42,112 bases of DNA, taken from Anaerozeibacter quisquiliarum. GTDB taxonomy: Bacteria; Bacillota; Clostridia; Christensenellales; Aristaeellaceae. The translations under genes and the position numbers were made by a program. Position 1 is the stretch's first letter. The number at the start of each line of letters is the position of its first letter. The stretch is taken from the NCBI GenBank assembly GCA_051162045.1, contig JBISDI010000033.1. One strand, 5' to 3'. The notes beneath the pieces are model-generated. The model saw only the letters and a program-made list of their open reading frames with translations. It was not told the DNA's origin and did no database searches. Positions 16,852-24,654 of the stretch are shown piece after piece.

Positions 16852-18914
16852 ATGGCGTTTCCCTCGCTATCCTCGGAATGCATGACGATGTTGCCCCATT
16901 CGTCGATTTCGCAGCGCCAGCACGGCGCGATGACCACGGTGGTATCCATTTGTTCGACGACCGCGGGCCCGCGGAACACAGCGCGCAGAGGCAGTGAATC
17001 CTTGTCGTAAATCGGGCAGTCCTGAAAGCCCTCGCGCGTGAAATAGACTTCGCGCCGTGCCTTGGGCGCAAGGCGATGTGCCGCTCGGTTCGAACGCGTA
17101 AGCGCGGGTTTATCGCGAAGGCCGATGGCGGACAGTCTAAAGTTGACCAACTCAATCTCCTGTGTCCTGTCGCAGTGCCCGTAGTTCTTTTCGTGCTCCT
17201 CATGGAATGTCCGGCAGATATCTGCAAGCGACGCCTCATCCAGCTTTTCATCGGACGCCGGGACGGTGAGCTCGTAATTCTGCATCCGATAGCGCGCGTC
17301 GATCCGGCGAATATAGCGGCGGCTTTGCGCGGGGACGCGCTCGTTCGCGAGAAACGCTTCGCCTTCCCGCTCCAGTTCCTCAAAGACCCGGTTGATCGCG
17401 TCGAGGTTTTCCGGCGAGGCCTTTACGATGTTGGTTTTGACATAGTCGTATTTCACGTCGGCAACGAGCAGTCCGAGCGAACAAAACGTACCTGGCGACG
17501 AAGGGATGATGATACGACGCACGCCCAACTCCTCGGCGATATCGCAGGCATGCAGCGGGCCGGCGCCACCGAAAGCCACCAATGCGAATTCGCGGATGTC
17601 AAAGCCGCGCTCGACGGATACGACCCGTGCAATGCGCACCATGTTGGCGTTTATCACACTGACGATGCCCTTCGCGGCTTCAAGAACGTCAAGACCTGTC
17701 TTTGCACAGATTTCGCGCTCGATTGCGAGCTTCGCAAGGGAGGCGTCGATGCTCATCCGGCCGCTCAGCAGCTTTTCAGGATTGAGCCGGCCCAGCAGGA
17801 TATTGGCGTCGGTCAAAGTGGGTTTCGTTCCGCCGCGCATGTATGCGGCCGGGCCGGGTACGGCGCCGGCGCTTTCGGGACCAACTTTTAACGCCCCGCC
17901 GTCATCGATATGGGCGATGCTCCCGCCGCCCGCGCCGATCGTCTTGATGTCGATCATCGGAATACGGACCGTGTAGCCCTCGATCTCCTTTTCGGACGCG
18001 AAGCTCGGCGCATCCTTTGACAGCAGGCAGATGTCGGCGCTGGTGCCGCCCATGTCGAAAGTGATGATCTGCTCGACGCCACAGAGCCTGGCGACGTATT
18101 GTGCGGCAACCACCCCGGAACTCGGCCCCGACAGCGCTGTGCGGACAGGCGCCTCGACCGTTTCCGAAATGGAAATGATGCTGCCGTTGGATTGGGTGAT
18201 ATAGGGTTGCGTCGCGATGTCAAGGCTGCGAACGGCGCGTTGGAAATTGTTTACGTACGTTTTCATGACCGGACCGAGGAACGCGTTGACAACGGTGGTG
18301 CTCATGCGGGGCACTTCGCGAAACTCCGGCGTTATACGATGGGAAACGGAGACGAAGGCGCCGGGGAACCGCTCGTGGATAACTTGCTCGATTCTGCGTT
18401 CATGCTCAGGATTGACGTAGGAAAACAGCGTACACACCGCGATGCCGTCTACGCCCTCCGCCTTCAGAAAATCGACGACCGCTTCCACATTTTCGACATC
18501 CAGTTCGCGGCGGACTTCTCCGTCGTACAGAATGCGCTCGTCCACTTCGCAGAGGTACTTGCCGCGGACGATCGGGGAGGGCTTCTCCTGCGTGGAGTCG
18601 TATAGGCTGGGGCGGGTCTGGCGGCTGATCTCGAGCAGATCCTTGAACCCTTTCGTGGTGATCAATGCGGTCTTGCCGCCCTTTTTTTGAATCAGCGCGT
18701 TGGTGGCAACGGTTGTCCCATGCGCGAGGTAGGAGATCCTTCCCGGATCAATATCGTGAAGCTTCATGATTTCCTGAATGCCTTCTATGATTGCCCGGGA
18801 GGGATCGTCTGGCGTTGAGCTGAGCTTGTAGTGATTGAGCCGCTGGGTATCCGTCTCAAAGAATGAAAAATCAGTAAACGTGCCGCCCACATCAATCCCG
18901 AACCAATAGGACAT
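16848..18914 (-). CDS. hyuA: Hydantoinase A / 5-oxoprolinase family protein
   Basis: A 688-residue ATP-binding subunit. The N-terminal Hydant_A_N domain starts with GIDVGGTFTD at residues 6-15 and has HGTTVATNAL near 66. The hydantoinase A domain has FDMGGTSADICLL near residue 295, GAGGGS near 333, and AFGGAGPLHA near 465, all typical of the ASKHA-like fold. I choose the ATG at 18914, eight bases after AAGGAG; a longer frame to 18977 starts at the promoter itself. First gene of the operon, coupled to hyuB. Members of this family hydrolyse N-methylhydantoin, other hydantoins or 5-oxoproline with ATP, or carboxylate ketones; which of these applies is not visible. Confidence 0.93.
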   Translation of the reverse strand: MSYWFGIDVGGTFTDFSFFETDTQRLNHYKLSSTPDDPSRAIIEGIQEIMKLHDIDPGRISYLAHGTTVATNALIQKKGGKTALITTKGFKDLLEISRQTRPSLYDSTQEKPSPIVRGKYLCEVDERILYDGEVRRELDVENVEAVVDFLKAEGVDGIAVCTLFSYVNPEHERRIEQVIHERFPGAFVSVSHRITPEFREVPRMSTTVVNAFLGPVMKTYVNNFQRAVRSLDIATQPYITQSNGSIISISETVEAPVRTALSGPSSGVVAAQYVARLCGVEQIITFDMGGTSADICLLSKDAPSFASEKEIEGYTVRIPMIDIKTIGAGGGSIAHIDDGGALKVGPESAGAVPGPAAYMRGGTKPTLTDANILLGRLNPEKLLSGRMSIDASLAKLAIEREICAKTGLDVLEAAKGIVSVINANMVRIARVVSVERGFDIREFALVAFGGAGPLHACDIAEELGVRRIIIPSSPGTFCSLGLLVADVKYDYVKTNIVKASPENLDAINRVFEELEREGEAFLANERVPAQSRRYIRRIDARYRMQNYELTVPASDEKLDEASLADICRTFHEEHEKNYGHCDRTQEIELVNFRLSAIGLRDKPALTRSNRAAHRLAPKARREVYFTREGFQDCPIYDKDSLPLRAVFRGPAVVEQMDTTVVIAPCWRCEIDEWGNIVMHSEDSEGNAI

Positions 18915-18978
18915 AAGCACTTCTCCTTTTCGGATGCCCTCGCAAGACATCCTGTCCATACCCACCGGTGTTGCCATA

Positions 18979-19007
18979 AGTATAAACCCGTAGGAATACG
19001 TTGTAAA
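18979..19007 (-). promoter_or_regulatory. Promoter of the hyu/ABC transporter operon
   Basis: On the minus strand TTTACA (19002-19007) and TATACT (18979-18984) are exactly 17 bases apart, each with one mismatch to the sigma-A consensus. The predicted start near 18972 leaves a leader of about 58 bases to the hyuA ATG. Confidence 0.75.
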
Positions 19008-19035
19008 GCGAATAATTTAACACATATATATCCGT

Positions 19036-19050
19036 ATTGTGCATAACAAT
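19036..19050 (-). promoter_or_regulatory. Candidate LysR-type binding site (T-N11-A palindrome)
   Basis: The 15-base sequence ATTGT-TATGC-ACAAT is a perfect inverted repeat with the T-N11-A spacing of LysR-type recognition sites. Its centre is about 71 bases upstream of the predicted hyuA transcription start, the usual location for the recognition site of an activator of this family. The likely binder is the LysR-type regulator encoded at 8713-9630. Confidence 0.6.
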
Positions 19051-19107
19051 GGCATATTGAGCCTCGATCCACAATTGAAAATTATGGAGATAACGGATAA
19101 TGGCCGA

Positions 19108-19317
19108 TGATCGTGGCATCGGTTCTCAATAGAAACCAGCCGCCTCCACCGAATGGCGACAGCTTTGCGAGAATCGTATTTCGCTGGCTTTGGGCAAGTT
19201 CCGGTCATACCCGCGTTGGGAGGCAGGAACTGCGAGCTCTTTGGGGCGAAATACTTCGACGCGGGCAGCGAGACCTGGTGCTGCGGTGGCAACACCAGGT
19301 CCGAGTACTATGCCGGC
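19108..19317 (+). other. Unidentified short reading frame, possible gene remnant
   Basis: In the gap between hyuA and the prophage, one plus-strand frame is open from the stop at 19108-19110 to a TAA at 19315-19317. From the ATG at 19153 it would give 54 residues. The composition looks protein-like rather than random, with glycine/aromatic-rich motifs such as ELFGAKYFDAGSETWCCGG and a tail NTRSEYYAG. There is no convincing ribosome site, and I do not recognise the sequence. It may be the C-terminal end of a gene broken by insertion of either neighbour. The remaining bases from 19318 to 19489 hold no gene; a prophage attachment site is expected there, but I could not define it. Confidence 0.3.
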
Positions 19318-19329
19318 TAATACCGCTTT

Positions 19330-19358
19330 ACCATACTGACCGCCGCAATTACTGTCAA
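19330..19358 (-). promoter_or_regulatory. Possible second leftward promoter near the prophage boundary
   Basis: On the minus strand a perfect TTGACA (19353-19358) is 17 bases from TATGGT (19330-19335). It would transcribe toward hyuA from about 400 bases upstream. It is only a sequence match, with no gene directly behind it. Confidence 0.3.
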
Positions 19359-19489
19359 ACAGGGATCATGCTATAAGCCATTCCATTGCAAGGACTTGAT
19401 CTACACTTTCACACCCCGGATGTAAAGATCGGCAAGAGAATAACGGAATCCGTACTGCACGAATGAAACACATCTATGAGTATCTCGCT

Positions 19490-20665
19490 TTATGCCCCAA
19501 CTGCCTGCCGGAGCGTATCGTCAATCTCACCCTCGAAGAAGTGGATGTACCGGTTGTAGGTGATCTCCACGCTGGCGTGGCCCAGCAGCTTGGAGATTAT
19601 CTTCACCTCCACACCCCTAGCGTACAGGTTGCTGGCGAAGGAATGCCGAAGGGCATGCAACCCCCGATGCTCTACCTCTGCCGCCTCGCAGGCCTTCTCC
19701 ATGGTGGCGAGCAGATTCCGGTAGCTCAGGTACTTGCCGGTCTGGGTTGCGAACACGTAGGGGCATCCGTGAACCTCCTGTGCCTTTAGGCGTTGGATGG
19801 CCTCCAAAGCCCGGCCGTTGAGGGGAATCGTGCGCTTGCCCGAGTCCGTCTTGGTGGTGCGCTGGACGGTGTTCTTCCCGTCCACCCGGATCATGTTCTT
19901 CGTGACCTTCAGCGTGCGCTTCTCCTCGTCGATGTCTCCCCATTCCAGCGCCAGCGCCTCACCCGCGCGCAAGCCTGTCTCCAAGATAAGGACGGCTCCC
20001 CATCCGTAGCGGAATCGGAGCCGTCCGTTTTTTTCCTCGGTAAAGGCGGCCGCTAGTTTCTCCTGCTCATCCTTTTCGTAGGGGAGAACCACCTTGGTGT
20101 TGTGGGTCATGGGCGGCATCTGCACGCCTTGTACGGGGTTGCGCTGAATCACCTCAGTCAGCATCGCGTGCTCCAGTACCTGGCTGAGCAGCAGCTTTTG
20201 CTTCTTGATGGTGGACGCGCTCATGTCCTCCAGTCGATTGACGTACTCCTGGACATCCTCCAGCCGAATCGCCCGGATGTCCATCTGGGCGAGTTCGTCC
20301 TTGCAGAGAAGTTGAAGGCAAAACTGGTATCGCTCGTAGGTGCTTGGCCTGATCTTGCCCTTTTTGAACTTCTCCAGCCAGTTCAGCATGTAGTCGGCCA
20401 GCGGGATACAATCTTCCGTAGGTGCGGTATAGGCGGCGGGCGCTTTGGCTGTGGCTTTCGTGCCTGCATCTGCTTTTGAGCGCCCGTGCTTTTTCTCAGG
20501 ACTTCTTTCTTGTGCCGGTTGAAGCGCCTGGAACCGCTTCAGCACTTCCTGCTCCGAGTTGCAGGTGATGAATTTACGCTTCCCGTCAACATCACGGTAC
20601 CCCGCCTGGTACCGCCCGTCGGAGCGTTTGGTGATCTTGCCCAGCTTCAAGTGAACGATCGTCAC
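19490..20665 (-). CDS. int: Prophage tyrosine integrase
   Basis: A site-specific recombinase of about 391 residues. An AP2-like N-terminal arm-binding domain (KITKRSDGRYQAGYRD) is followed by a Lys/Ala-rich linker, a core-binding SAM-like domain (LADYMLNWLEKFKKGKIRPS), and the catalytic domain with Arg in ETGLRAGEAL, HALRHSFAS, LLGHAS and the Tyr nucleophile in YNRYIHFFEG. I choose the GTG at 20665, seven bases after GGGAGG and about 40 bases after a predicted start of transcription. An open frame runs up to 20809, but that overlaps a terminator, so ATG 20755 or GTG 20731 are less likely. The gene closes this end of the prophage and lies directly behind the lysis genes on the same strand. A diverged, broken relative lies at 8404-8684. 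Confidence 0.93.
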   Translation of the reverse strand: MTIVHLKLGKITKRSDGRYQAGYRDVDGKRKFITCNSEQEVLKRFQALQPAQERSPEKKHGRSKADAGTKATAKAPAAYTAPTEDCIPLADYMLNWLEKFKKGKIRPSTYERYQFCLQLLCKDELAQMDIRAIRLEDVQEYVNRLEDMSASTIKKQKLLLSQVLEHAMLTEVIQRNPVQGVQMPPMTHNTKVVLPYEKDEQEKLAAAFTEEKNGRLRFRYGWGAVLILETGLRAGEALALEWGDIDEEKRTLKVTKNMIRVDGKNTVQRTTKTDSGKRTIPLNGRALEAIQRLKAQEVHGCPYVFATQTGKYLSYRNLLATMEKACEAAEVEHRGLHALRHSFASNLYARGVEVKIISKLLGHASVEITYNRYIHFFEGEIDDTLRQAVGA

Positions 20666-20710
20666 GGTTTTCCCTCCCGTTTTAGCGTTGCCATCCAGAG
20701 AACCAGCGAC

Positions 20711-20739
20711 ATGGTAAATCGTTCGCTCCACAGTATCAA
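20711..20739 (-). promoter_or_regulatory. Promoter of the integrase gene
   Basis: On the minus strand TTGATA (20734-20739) and TACCAT (20711-20716) are 17 bases apart. It lies between the lysis terminator and the GTG at 20665, so integrase can be made separately from the late genes. The -10 box is a weak match. Confidence 0.45.
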
Positions 20740-20770
20740 CTCCATTTCGGATCATAATTGGCGTTTCGGG

Positions 20771-20823
20771 GAGAGAAAGAAACCGCCGGGATTTGTCCCG
20801 TATCCACAAGACAATCCCGGCGG
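20771..20823 (-). terminator. Terminator between holin and integrase genes
   Basis: On the minus strand CCGCCGGGATT pairs with AATCCCGGCGG across a loop of about 18 bases and is followed by TTTCTTTCTC. It lies about 30 bases after the holin stop. It should stop late transcription before the integrase gene. Confidence 0.75.
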
Positions 20824-20853
20824 AAAATGGCGAGTGAATGGCCTTGCTGGTGG

Positions 20854-21297
20854 CTAACTGGGCTTCTGGCTGCTGCCAGGTCTATCGCTATTGTCACCCG
20901 CACCTTCGTGCTCGTCCCGGAGTTTGGTTAGCGCGTTGGTCAGAAAAGCGGGCAGCTTCACACCCATCTCGCCGACGTTCTCCAGAACCGATAACGCGTC
21001 ATTTGCAATAAAGAAGAACGCCGTCGAGGTGCGGAACACACCCGCCGCGTTGCCAGTGATCCGATCGAGTTGTGCAGCCAGGATGACGATCAGGAAGATT
21101 GAGCCTTTCTTCATCAGCCCGTCAAAGCCAACGGAAGACTTCAGCGTCTTGGTCTTGAACGCCGCGGCGACACCGGTGATGTAGTCCATGATGATGAAGA
21201 TGAGCAGGATCTCCAGGCTCTTGTCCCAGCCGCCCAGCAGCGTCGAAGCCACGCCCGCGCCAATCGCGGCCAGGGTGGAAAAGAAAGTGTCCTTCAT
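20854..21297 (-). CDS. Phage holin, toxin-secretion/lysis holin family
   Basis: A small membrane protein of 147 residues. The start MKDTFFSTLAAIGAGVAST is followed by hydrophobic segments at about 28-48 (LEILLIFIIMDYITGV) and 66-80 (GSIFLIVILAAQL), then an aromatic segment near 93-100 (AFFFIAND) and a charged C-terminal tail rich in E, D, K and G. The DYITG motif and layout match the holin 4 family (phi29/Cph1-type). It makes pores that let the endolysin reach the wall. The ATG overlaps the endolysin stop (ATGA), a standard lysis cassette, although endolysin-then-holin order is less common than the reverse. Confidence 0.9.
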   Translation of the reverse strand: MKDTFFSTLAAIGAGVASTLLGGWDKSLEILLIFIIMDYITGVAAAFKTKTLKSSVGFDGLMKKGSIFLIVILAAQLDRITGNAAGVFRTSTAFFFIANDALSVLENVGEMGVKLPAFLTNALTKLRDEHEGAGDNSDRPGSSQKPS

Positions 21298-22211
21298 ATG
21301 GATGCCTCCTCCGTGTATTTCGTACTGATCCAGCAGATCTCGTCTCCAAAGAGAATCGGGACCCAACCGTTCGTGTCCGCCAGCGTCAGCACCGAGCCCT
21401 TGTTCACTGCTTTCACGACGTCAAACCCGGCGCCGGGACCCGAGCGGATGTTGACCGAGTTTCCCGTGACGCGGACGCTCTTGGGTGGATCAGCCAGCTC
21501 AGCAGGCGTCGTCTCATCTGGCATTTCCGTGGGTGATTCAGCAGCAGGCACGAGCCCCAGCGCAGCGAGTGTTGCAGCGTCGCCCTTCCCAGTCACCGGA
21601 AGGCCCGCCGACTTTTGGAAAGACTTTAATGCCGCCTGCGTCTTTAATCCGAACTCGCCATCGCCGCTCAGGTCGGCGCCATGCTTGTTCAACGCCTTCT
21701 GGAGCGCAGCCGTGCGGTAGCCCTTGTGTCCCACGATCAAATCACACGCTGGATTGTACCGCGTCAGCGCGCAGACTTTCCCGGCATAGTGCGTCAGGCT
21801 GTCCAGCCGAACGCCGTACGCCGAGCCGCGCGCATGGACGATCTTCGACGCGGACGCCACCATCGTGACATGCGTGATCTTGTTCGCCCGGCTGGTTTTC
21901 ATGGTGTTCAGGAATTGCAGGTCGCCCGGCTGGTTGGCCTTGGCGATCACGGACGAGCCTCCGAACTTCTTCCCGATCTCGGCGTAGGTCGCCGGCCAGA
22001 GCAGTTCGAAGTCATCATCATAGACCTCATTACAGGACAGCGGGACCTTGCCGCCATACTTCCACGCCTTGCCCATCGCGCTGTACGCACGAGCGACGAG
22101 CGACGAGCAGTCAAAGATGTTCTCCTGCGTGCGCTTGGCCTGGCTGTACTTGCAGCCAACCTTCTTGAGCGCCCAGTCCCGCGCGCCCTGTGCGATTTCC
22201 GCATACTTCAT
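21294..22211 (-). CDS. Phage endolysin: NlpC/P60-type peptidase with peptidoglycan-binding and SH3 domains
   Basis: A 305-residue lysis enzyme without signal peptide. The N-terminal domain, residues 1-155, has the Cys/His pattern of NlpC/P60 or CHAP amidases: FDCSSLV (Cys35), THVTMV (His114), and HARG (His126) as the third polar residue. Residues about 163-218 are a peptidoglycan-binding domain (TAALQKALNKHGAD, then GEFGLKTQAALKSFQ). After a Pro/Thr/Glu-rich linker, residues 243-300 form a bacterial SH3 domain (NSVNIRSGPGAGFDVV). The ATG at 22211 follows AGGAGAGG; longer readings lack a ribosome site. It cleaves peptide bonds of the host wall, probably gamma-D-Glu-diamino acid or amidase bonds, and is paired with the downstream holin. 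Confidence 0.93.
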   Translation of the reverse strand: MKYAEIAQGARDWALKKVGCKYSQAKRTQENIFDCSSLVARAYSAMGKAWKYGGKVPLSCNEVYDDDFELLWPATYAEIGKKFGGSSVIAKANQPGDLQFLNTMKTSRANKITHVTMVASASKIVHARGSAYGVRLDSLTHYAGKVCALTRYNPACDLIVGHKGYRTAALQKALNKHGADLSGDGEFGLKTQAALKSFQKSAGLPVTGKGDAATLAALGLVPAAESPTEMPDETTPAELADPPKSVRVTGNSVNIRSGPGAGFDVVKAVNKGSVLTLADTNGWVPILFGDEICWISTKYTEEASI

Positions 22212-22226
22212 GGAATCCTCTCCTAA

Positions 22227-22380
22227 CAAAAATAGCGCCACCAGGCGCATGAAAACAGCATCAATTGGGCTTACAATGCAATTGTGCATCGTGTAAATTG
22301 CACACTTTTTACTGTAGGCGCAGCGCATTGCGCCGGGCCGTCATAAGCGGCGGCCCGGCAAAAATCGCGCCCCGGCGCTT
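22227..22380 (-). promoter_or_regulatory. Structured intergenic region before the lysis cassette
   Basis: The 192 bases between the fibre-like gene and the endolysin gene carry three hairpins on the minus strand. GCGC/GCGC at 22367-22378 is followed by ATTTTT. A perfect 9-base-pair stem has arms at 22332-22340 and 22351-22359. GCGCC/GGCGC at 22235-22248 is followed by TATTTTTG just before the endolysin ribosome site. A weak promoter-like pair (TTTACA at 22292-22297, TGTAAG at 22270-22275, 16 bases apart) lies between them. Together this suggests separate control of lysis genes. Confidence 0.4.
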
Positions 22381-22403
22381 GGAAACAGAGTCCCAGCCGC
22401 CCG

Positions 22404-24650
22404 CTATGCATAGTCTCCAATGGAGATCCAATGAACATCGCACGCGTTGTTGCTGCTTGAAGCGTACGTGAGCGACCATGTGAATCCAGTGTTGGAAAGG
22501 GCCGTAACCGCCAGCTTCATAGGCCTGTCGTATGACCCCACGATGCCACTCAACGTAAGCTGCATGTTTGGTGTAGTTCCGGCCGCATAAGGGACAGAGA
22601 ACGTAACCGACCCTGTCCTTGTTCCGTTGTTCGGCAGAGTGGTCGCAACGATCCCGCGCTGGATGCCCAGCGCCAACAGCCCCTCGCCGTCGCCGTAAGC
22701 ATAGGTGGCCTTGACCGCTCCGGCAGGGACCGACGCAACCTGAGTATTTGTCCAAGCCACCGTCAAGCCCGACATATACGGCGGCGACTTAAAATCGACA
22801 ACCCCGACAGTGTCGTACGTTTCCGTTTTTTCAACGTAGACGTCCCACACGCCTGCCGCCGTCCGGTTGATATAGGCGCTCTTGATCTTCCCCGCGTACG
22901 TGAACGATCCAAGCGCCGGATCGGTCCCATTCAAATTGGCAAAGAAGATGAACAGCCGGCTCGGCATGCCCAACCCCCGCTGAGAGATACCGATCTCAAT
23001 CGGGCAGTTTATGTACGCAGCGGTAATGGTCAGCCGGCAAATCTGAATCCACCCAGCGCTTCCCCCGGTTCCGCCCGCGGAATGGACATAAAACCCCTTC
23101 CGCATCTGCGCCGCTTGGTCGTAGTTCGACTTAAGCCCCACGTCGAACAGGCTCGCGGTCGATGCGACCTTGCCGATGGCCATGCCCTCGCCGGAGGAAT
23201 GCAGGTCGAAATAGATCTTCTTGCCCGGCAGTTCCGCCAGCACTTCCGGCGCCGTGGCGTACCTATCCGCCAGCGTCACCGAAACGACATAGCTGCCGGA
23301 GCCGATGGCGCCGCTGCCGATGACGCCGGTGATCATGAACGAGTAGACCGTAGCGCCGGCTGACGCCATCGCCGAATCCAGCGAGATCGCCGCGGAGTAC
23401 GAGCCGCCCGCCGCCTTGAACTTGATCGAGCCGGCCTTCGTGTTCTTGTTCGCAATCGCCGCAAAGGAGCAGGAGAGCGTGAACTTGATGTAGGCCCCGT
23501 CATTGGACAGCGAGCCGTCGGACAGCGCGCGCGCCAGCGAAAGCCCGGTGACCATTGGCGTGAAGTACGAATTGACCGTGACCGCCGAAGCGCGCGTCAG
23601 CGTCGCCTTCTGGCCGCGCGTGTCGGTGACCTCAATGACCGCCGTCAGCGCGCCGGTCGCCGCCAGCACGTCCGTCGTGATCGAGAACGGATTGACCGCC
23701 GTCTCGCCGGCCGCGGCCGTGTACGTTTTGCCGCCGATGGTCAGCTTGTACTCCTTGATCGGCGCGCCGTAGCTTAGCGTCACATTGATCGCGCAGACCG
23801 CCCGGCTCCGCCCCTGCACATAGACGCCCACCGTGTCGCCGGCCGGATTCGAGAGCGTAAACGTCGTGCTCCCGCTATTGATGACCGGCACATACGACGC
23901 CGGTACTTTGAGCGGATAGTCAAACGAAAGCGTCGAGGACAGCGCGCCGTCCAGATACGATTCGAGCGTCAGCCGGACCGTGCCAACCATACTGTCCTTG
24001 ATTTCGTTTGCGAGCGCTGCAGGCGGAGTCCAGCTGATCGTACCACCTGCGTCCACCGCCACGCCGCCATTCAGCGCGCCGCTCGACGCCCCGATGGAAT
24101 ACGACACCTTGTGCGTCAAGCCGCTGCCGGCCGTACCGACCGTGATCGCGGACGCAGCGCCGATGGTGAATTCACCATTCGGAACGGTCAGCGTCGCCTC
24201 CTCGTACTCGATGACCAGACGCGGCGAAGAACTGCCCGTTCCGCCGGAGAATTCGCAGTACGAGTTATCGCCGGAGCCATGCCGCACGTGCATGTACCAC
24301 GTGCCGGCGTACCCCTGCAAGACCGCCTTGTACGCGGTCAGGTCCCACTCTTTGGTGTTCTCGCCGCTCGAAACCGAGATCGACAGCGTGAAATCCGTCT
24401 GCGTTTTGGTATCCCAATCAGCGTCCGGACGCGAGCCGACCTTCAGCGTCTTGGAGGAATACGAGTCAACGCGCTTCATGCGCAGCTTGACCGACTTGAT
24501 GTACCACGACTTGTTGATCGCAGGGAAACCGAACCGGCCGTAATAGGTGGCCGTCCCCGACTTGCCGACCTTCAGGTACTCGGTGCTGCTGGAAAAACCG
24601 GAATCGCCCCAGCGCGGACCGGTGCTGGTATTGATCGTTACCGTTGGCAT
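22404..24650 (-). CDS. Phage tail fibre / baseplate-like minor structural protein
   Basis: A 748-residue protein located just after the tail-associated protein, where siphophages carry their receptor-binding or baseplate genes. Residues 1-150 form a beta-rich domain like DNRLRE/carbohydrate-binding modules (STEYLKVGKSGTATYYGRF; RLVIEYEEATL). The middle has repeated immunoglobulin-like beta segments rich in T, S, G and V. The sequence is compatible with DUF859-type minor structural proteins of Gram-positive phages. It has no membrane segment. It probably contacts the host wall; which saccharide is not visible. The gene starts four bases after the tail-associated gene stop, with GGAGGG inside that gene. 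Confidence 0.75.
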   Translation of the reverse strand: MPTVTINTSTGPRWGDSGFSSSTEYLKVGKSGTATYYGRFGFPAINKSWYIKSVKLRMKRVDSYSSKTLKVGSRPDADWDTKTQTDFTLSISVSSGENTKEWDLTAYKAVLQGYAGTWYMHVRHGSGDNSYCEFSGGTGSSSPRLVIEYEEATLTVPNGEFTIGAASAITVGTAGSGLTHKVSYSIGASSGALNGGVAVDAGGTISWTPPAALANEIKDSMVGTVRLTLESYLDGALSSTLSFDYPLKVPASYVPVINSGSTTFTLSNPAGDTVGVYVQGRSRAVCAINVTLSYGAPIKEYKLTIGGKTYTAAAGETAVNPFSITTDVLAATGALTAVIEVTDTRGQKATLTRASAVTVNSYFTPMVTGLSLARALSDGSLSNDGAYIKFTLSCSFAAIANKNTKAGSIKFKAAGGSYSAAISLDSAMASAGATVYSFMITGVIGSGAIGSGSYVVSVTLADRYATAPEVLAELPGKKIYFDLHSSGEGMAIGKVASTASLFDVGLKSNYDQAAQMRKGFYVHSAGGTGGSAGWIQICRLTITAAYINCPIEIGISQRGLGMPSRLFIFFANLNGTDPALGSFTYAGKIKSAYINRTAAGVWDVYVEKTETYDTVGVVDFKSPPYMSGLTVAWTNTQVASVPAGAVKATYAYGDGEGLLALGIQRGIVATTLPNNGTRTGSVTFSVPYAAGTTPNMQLTLSGIVGSYDRPMKLAVTALSNTGFTWSLTYASSSNNACDVHWISIGDYA

Positions 24651-24654
24651 CCCA

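Noticed and set aside
19107..19376. Plus-strand frame of 89 codons near the prophage boundary
   Set aside because: Arg/Trp-rich out-of-frame reading of the same stretch that holds the more protein-like frame ending at 19317; no ribosome site.
19318..19489. Prophage attachment core next to the integrase
   Set aside because: No tRNA gene or obvious repeat was seen, and the other end of the prophage is outside the window, so no core can be defined.
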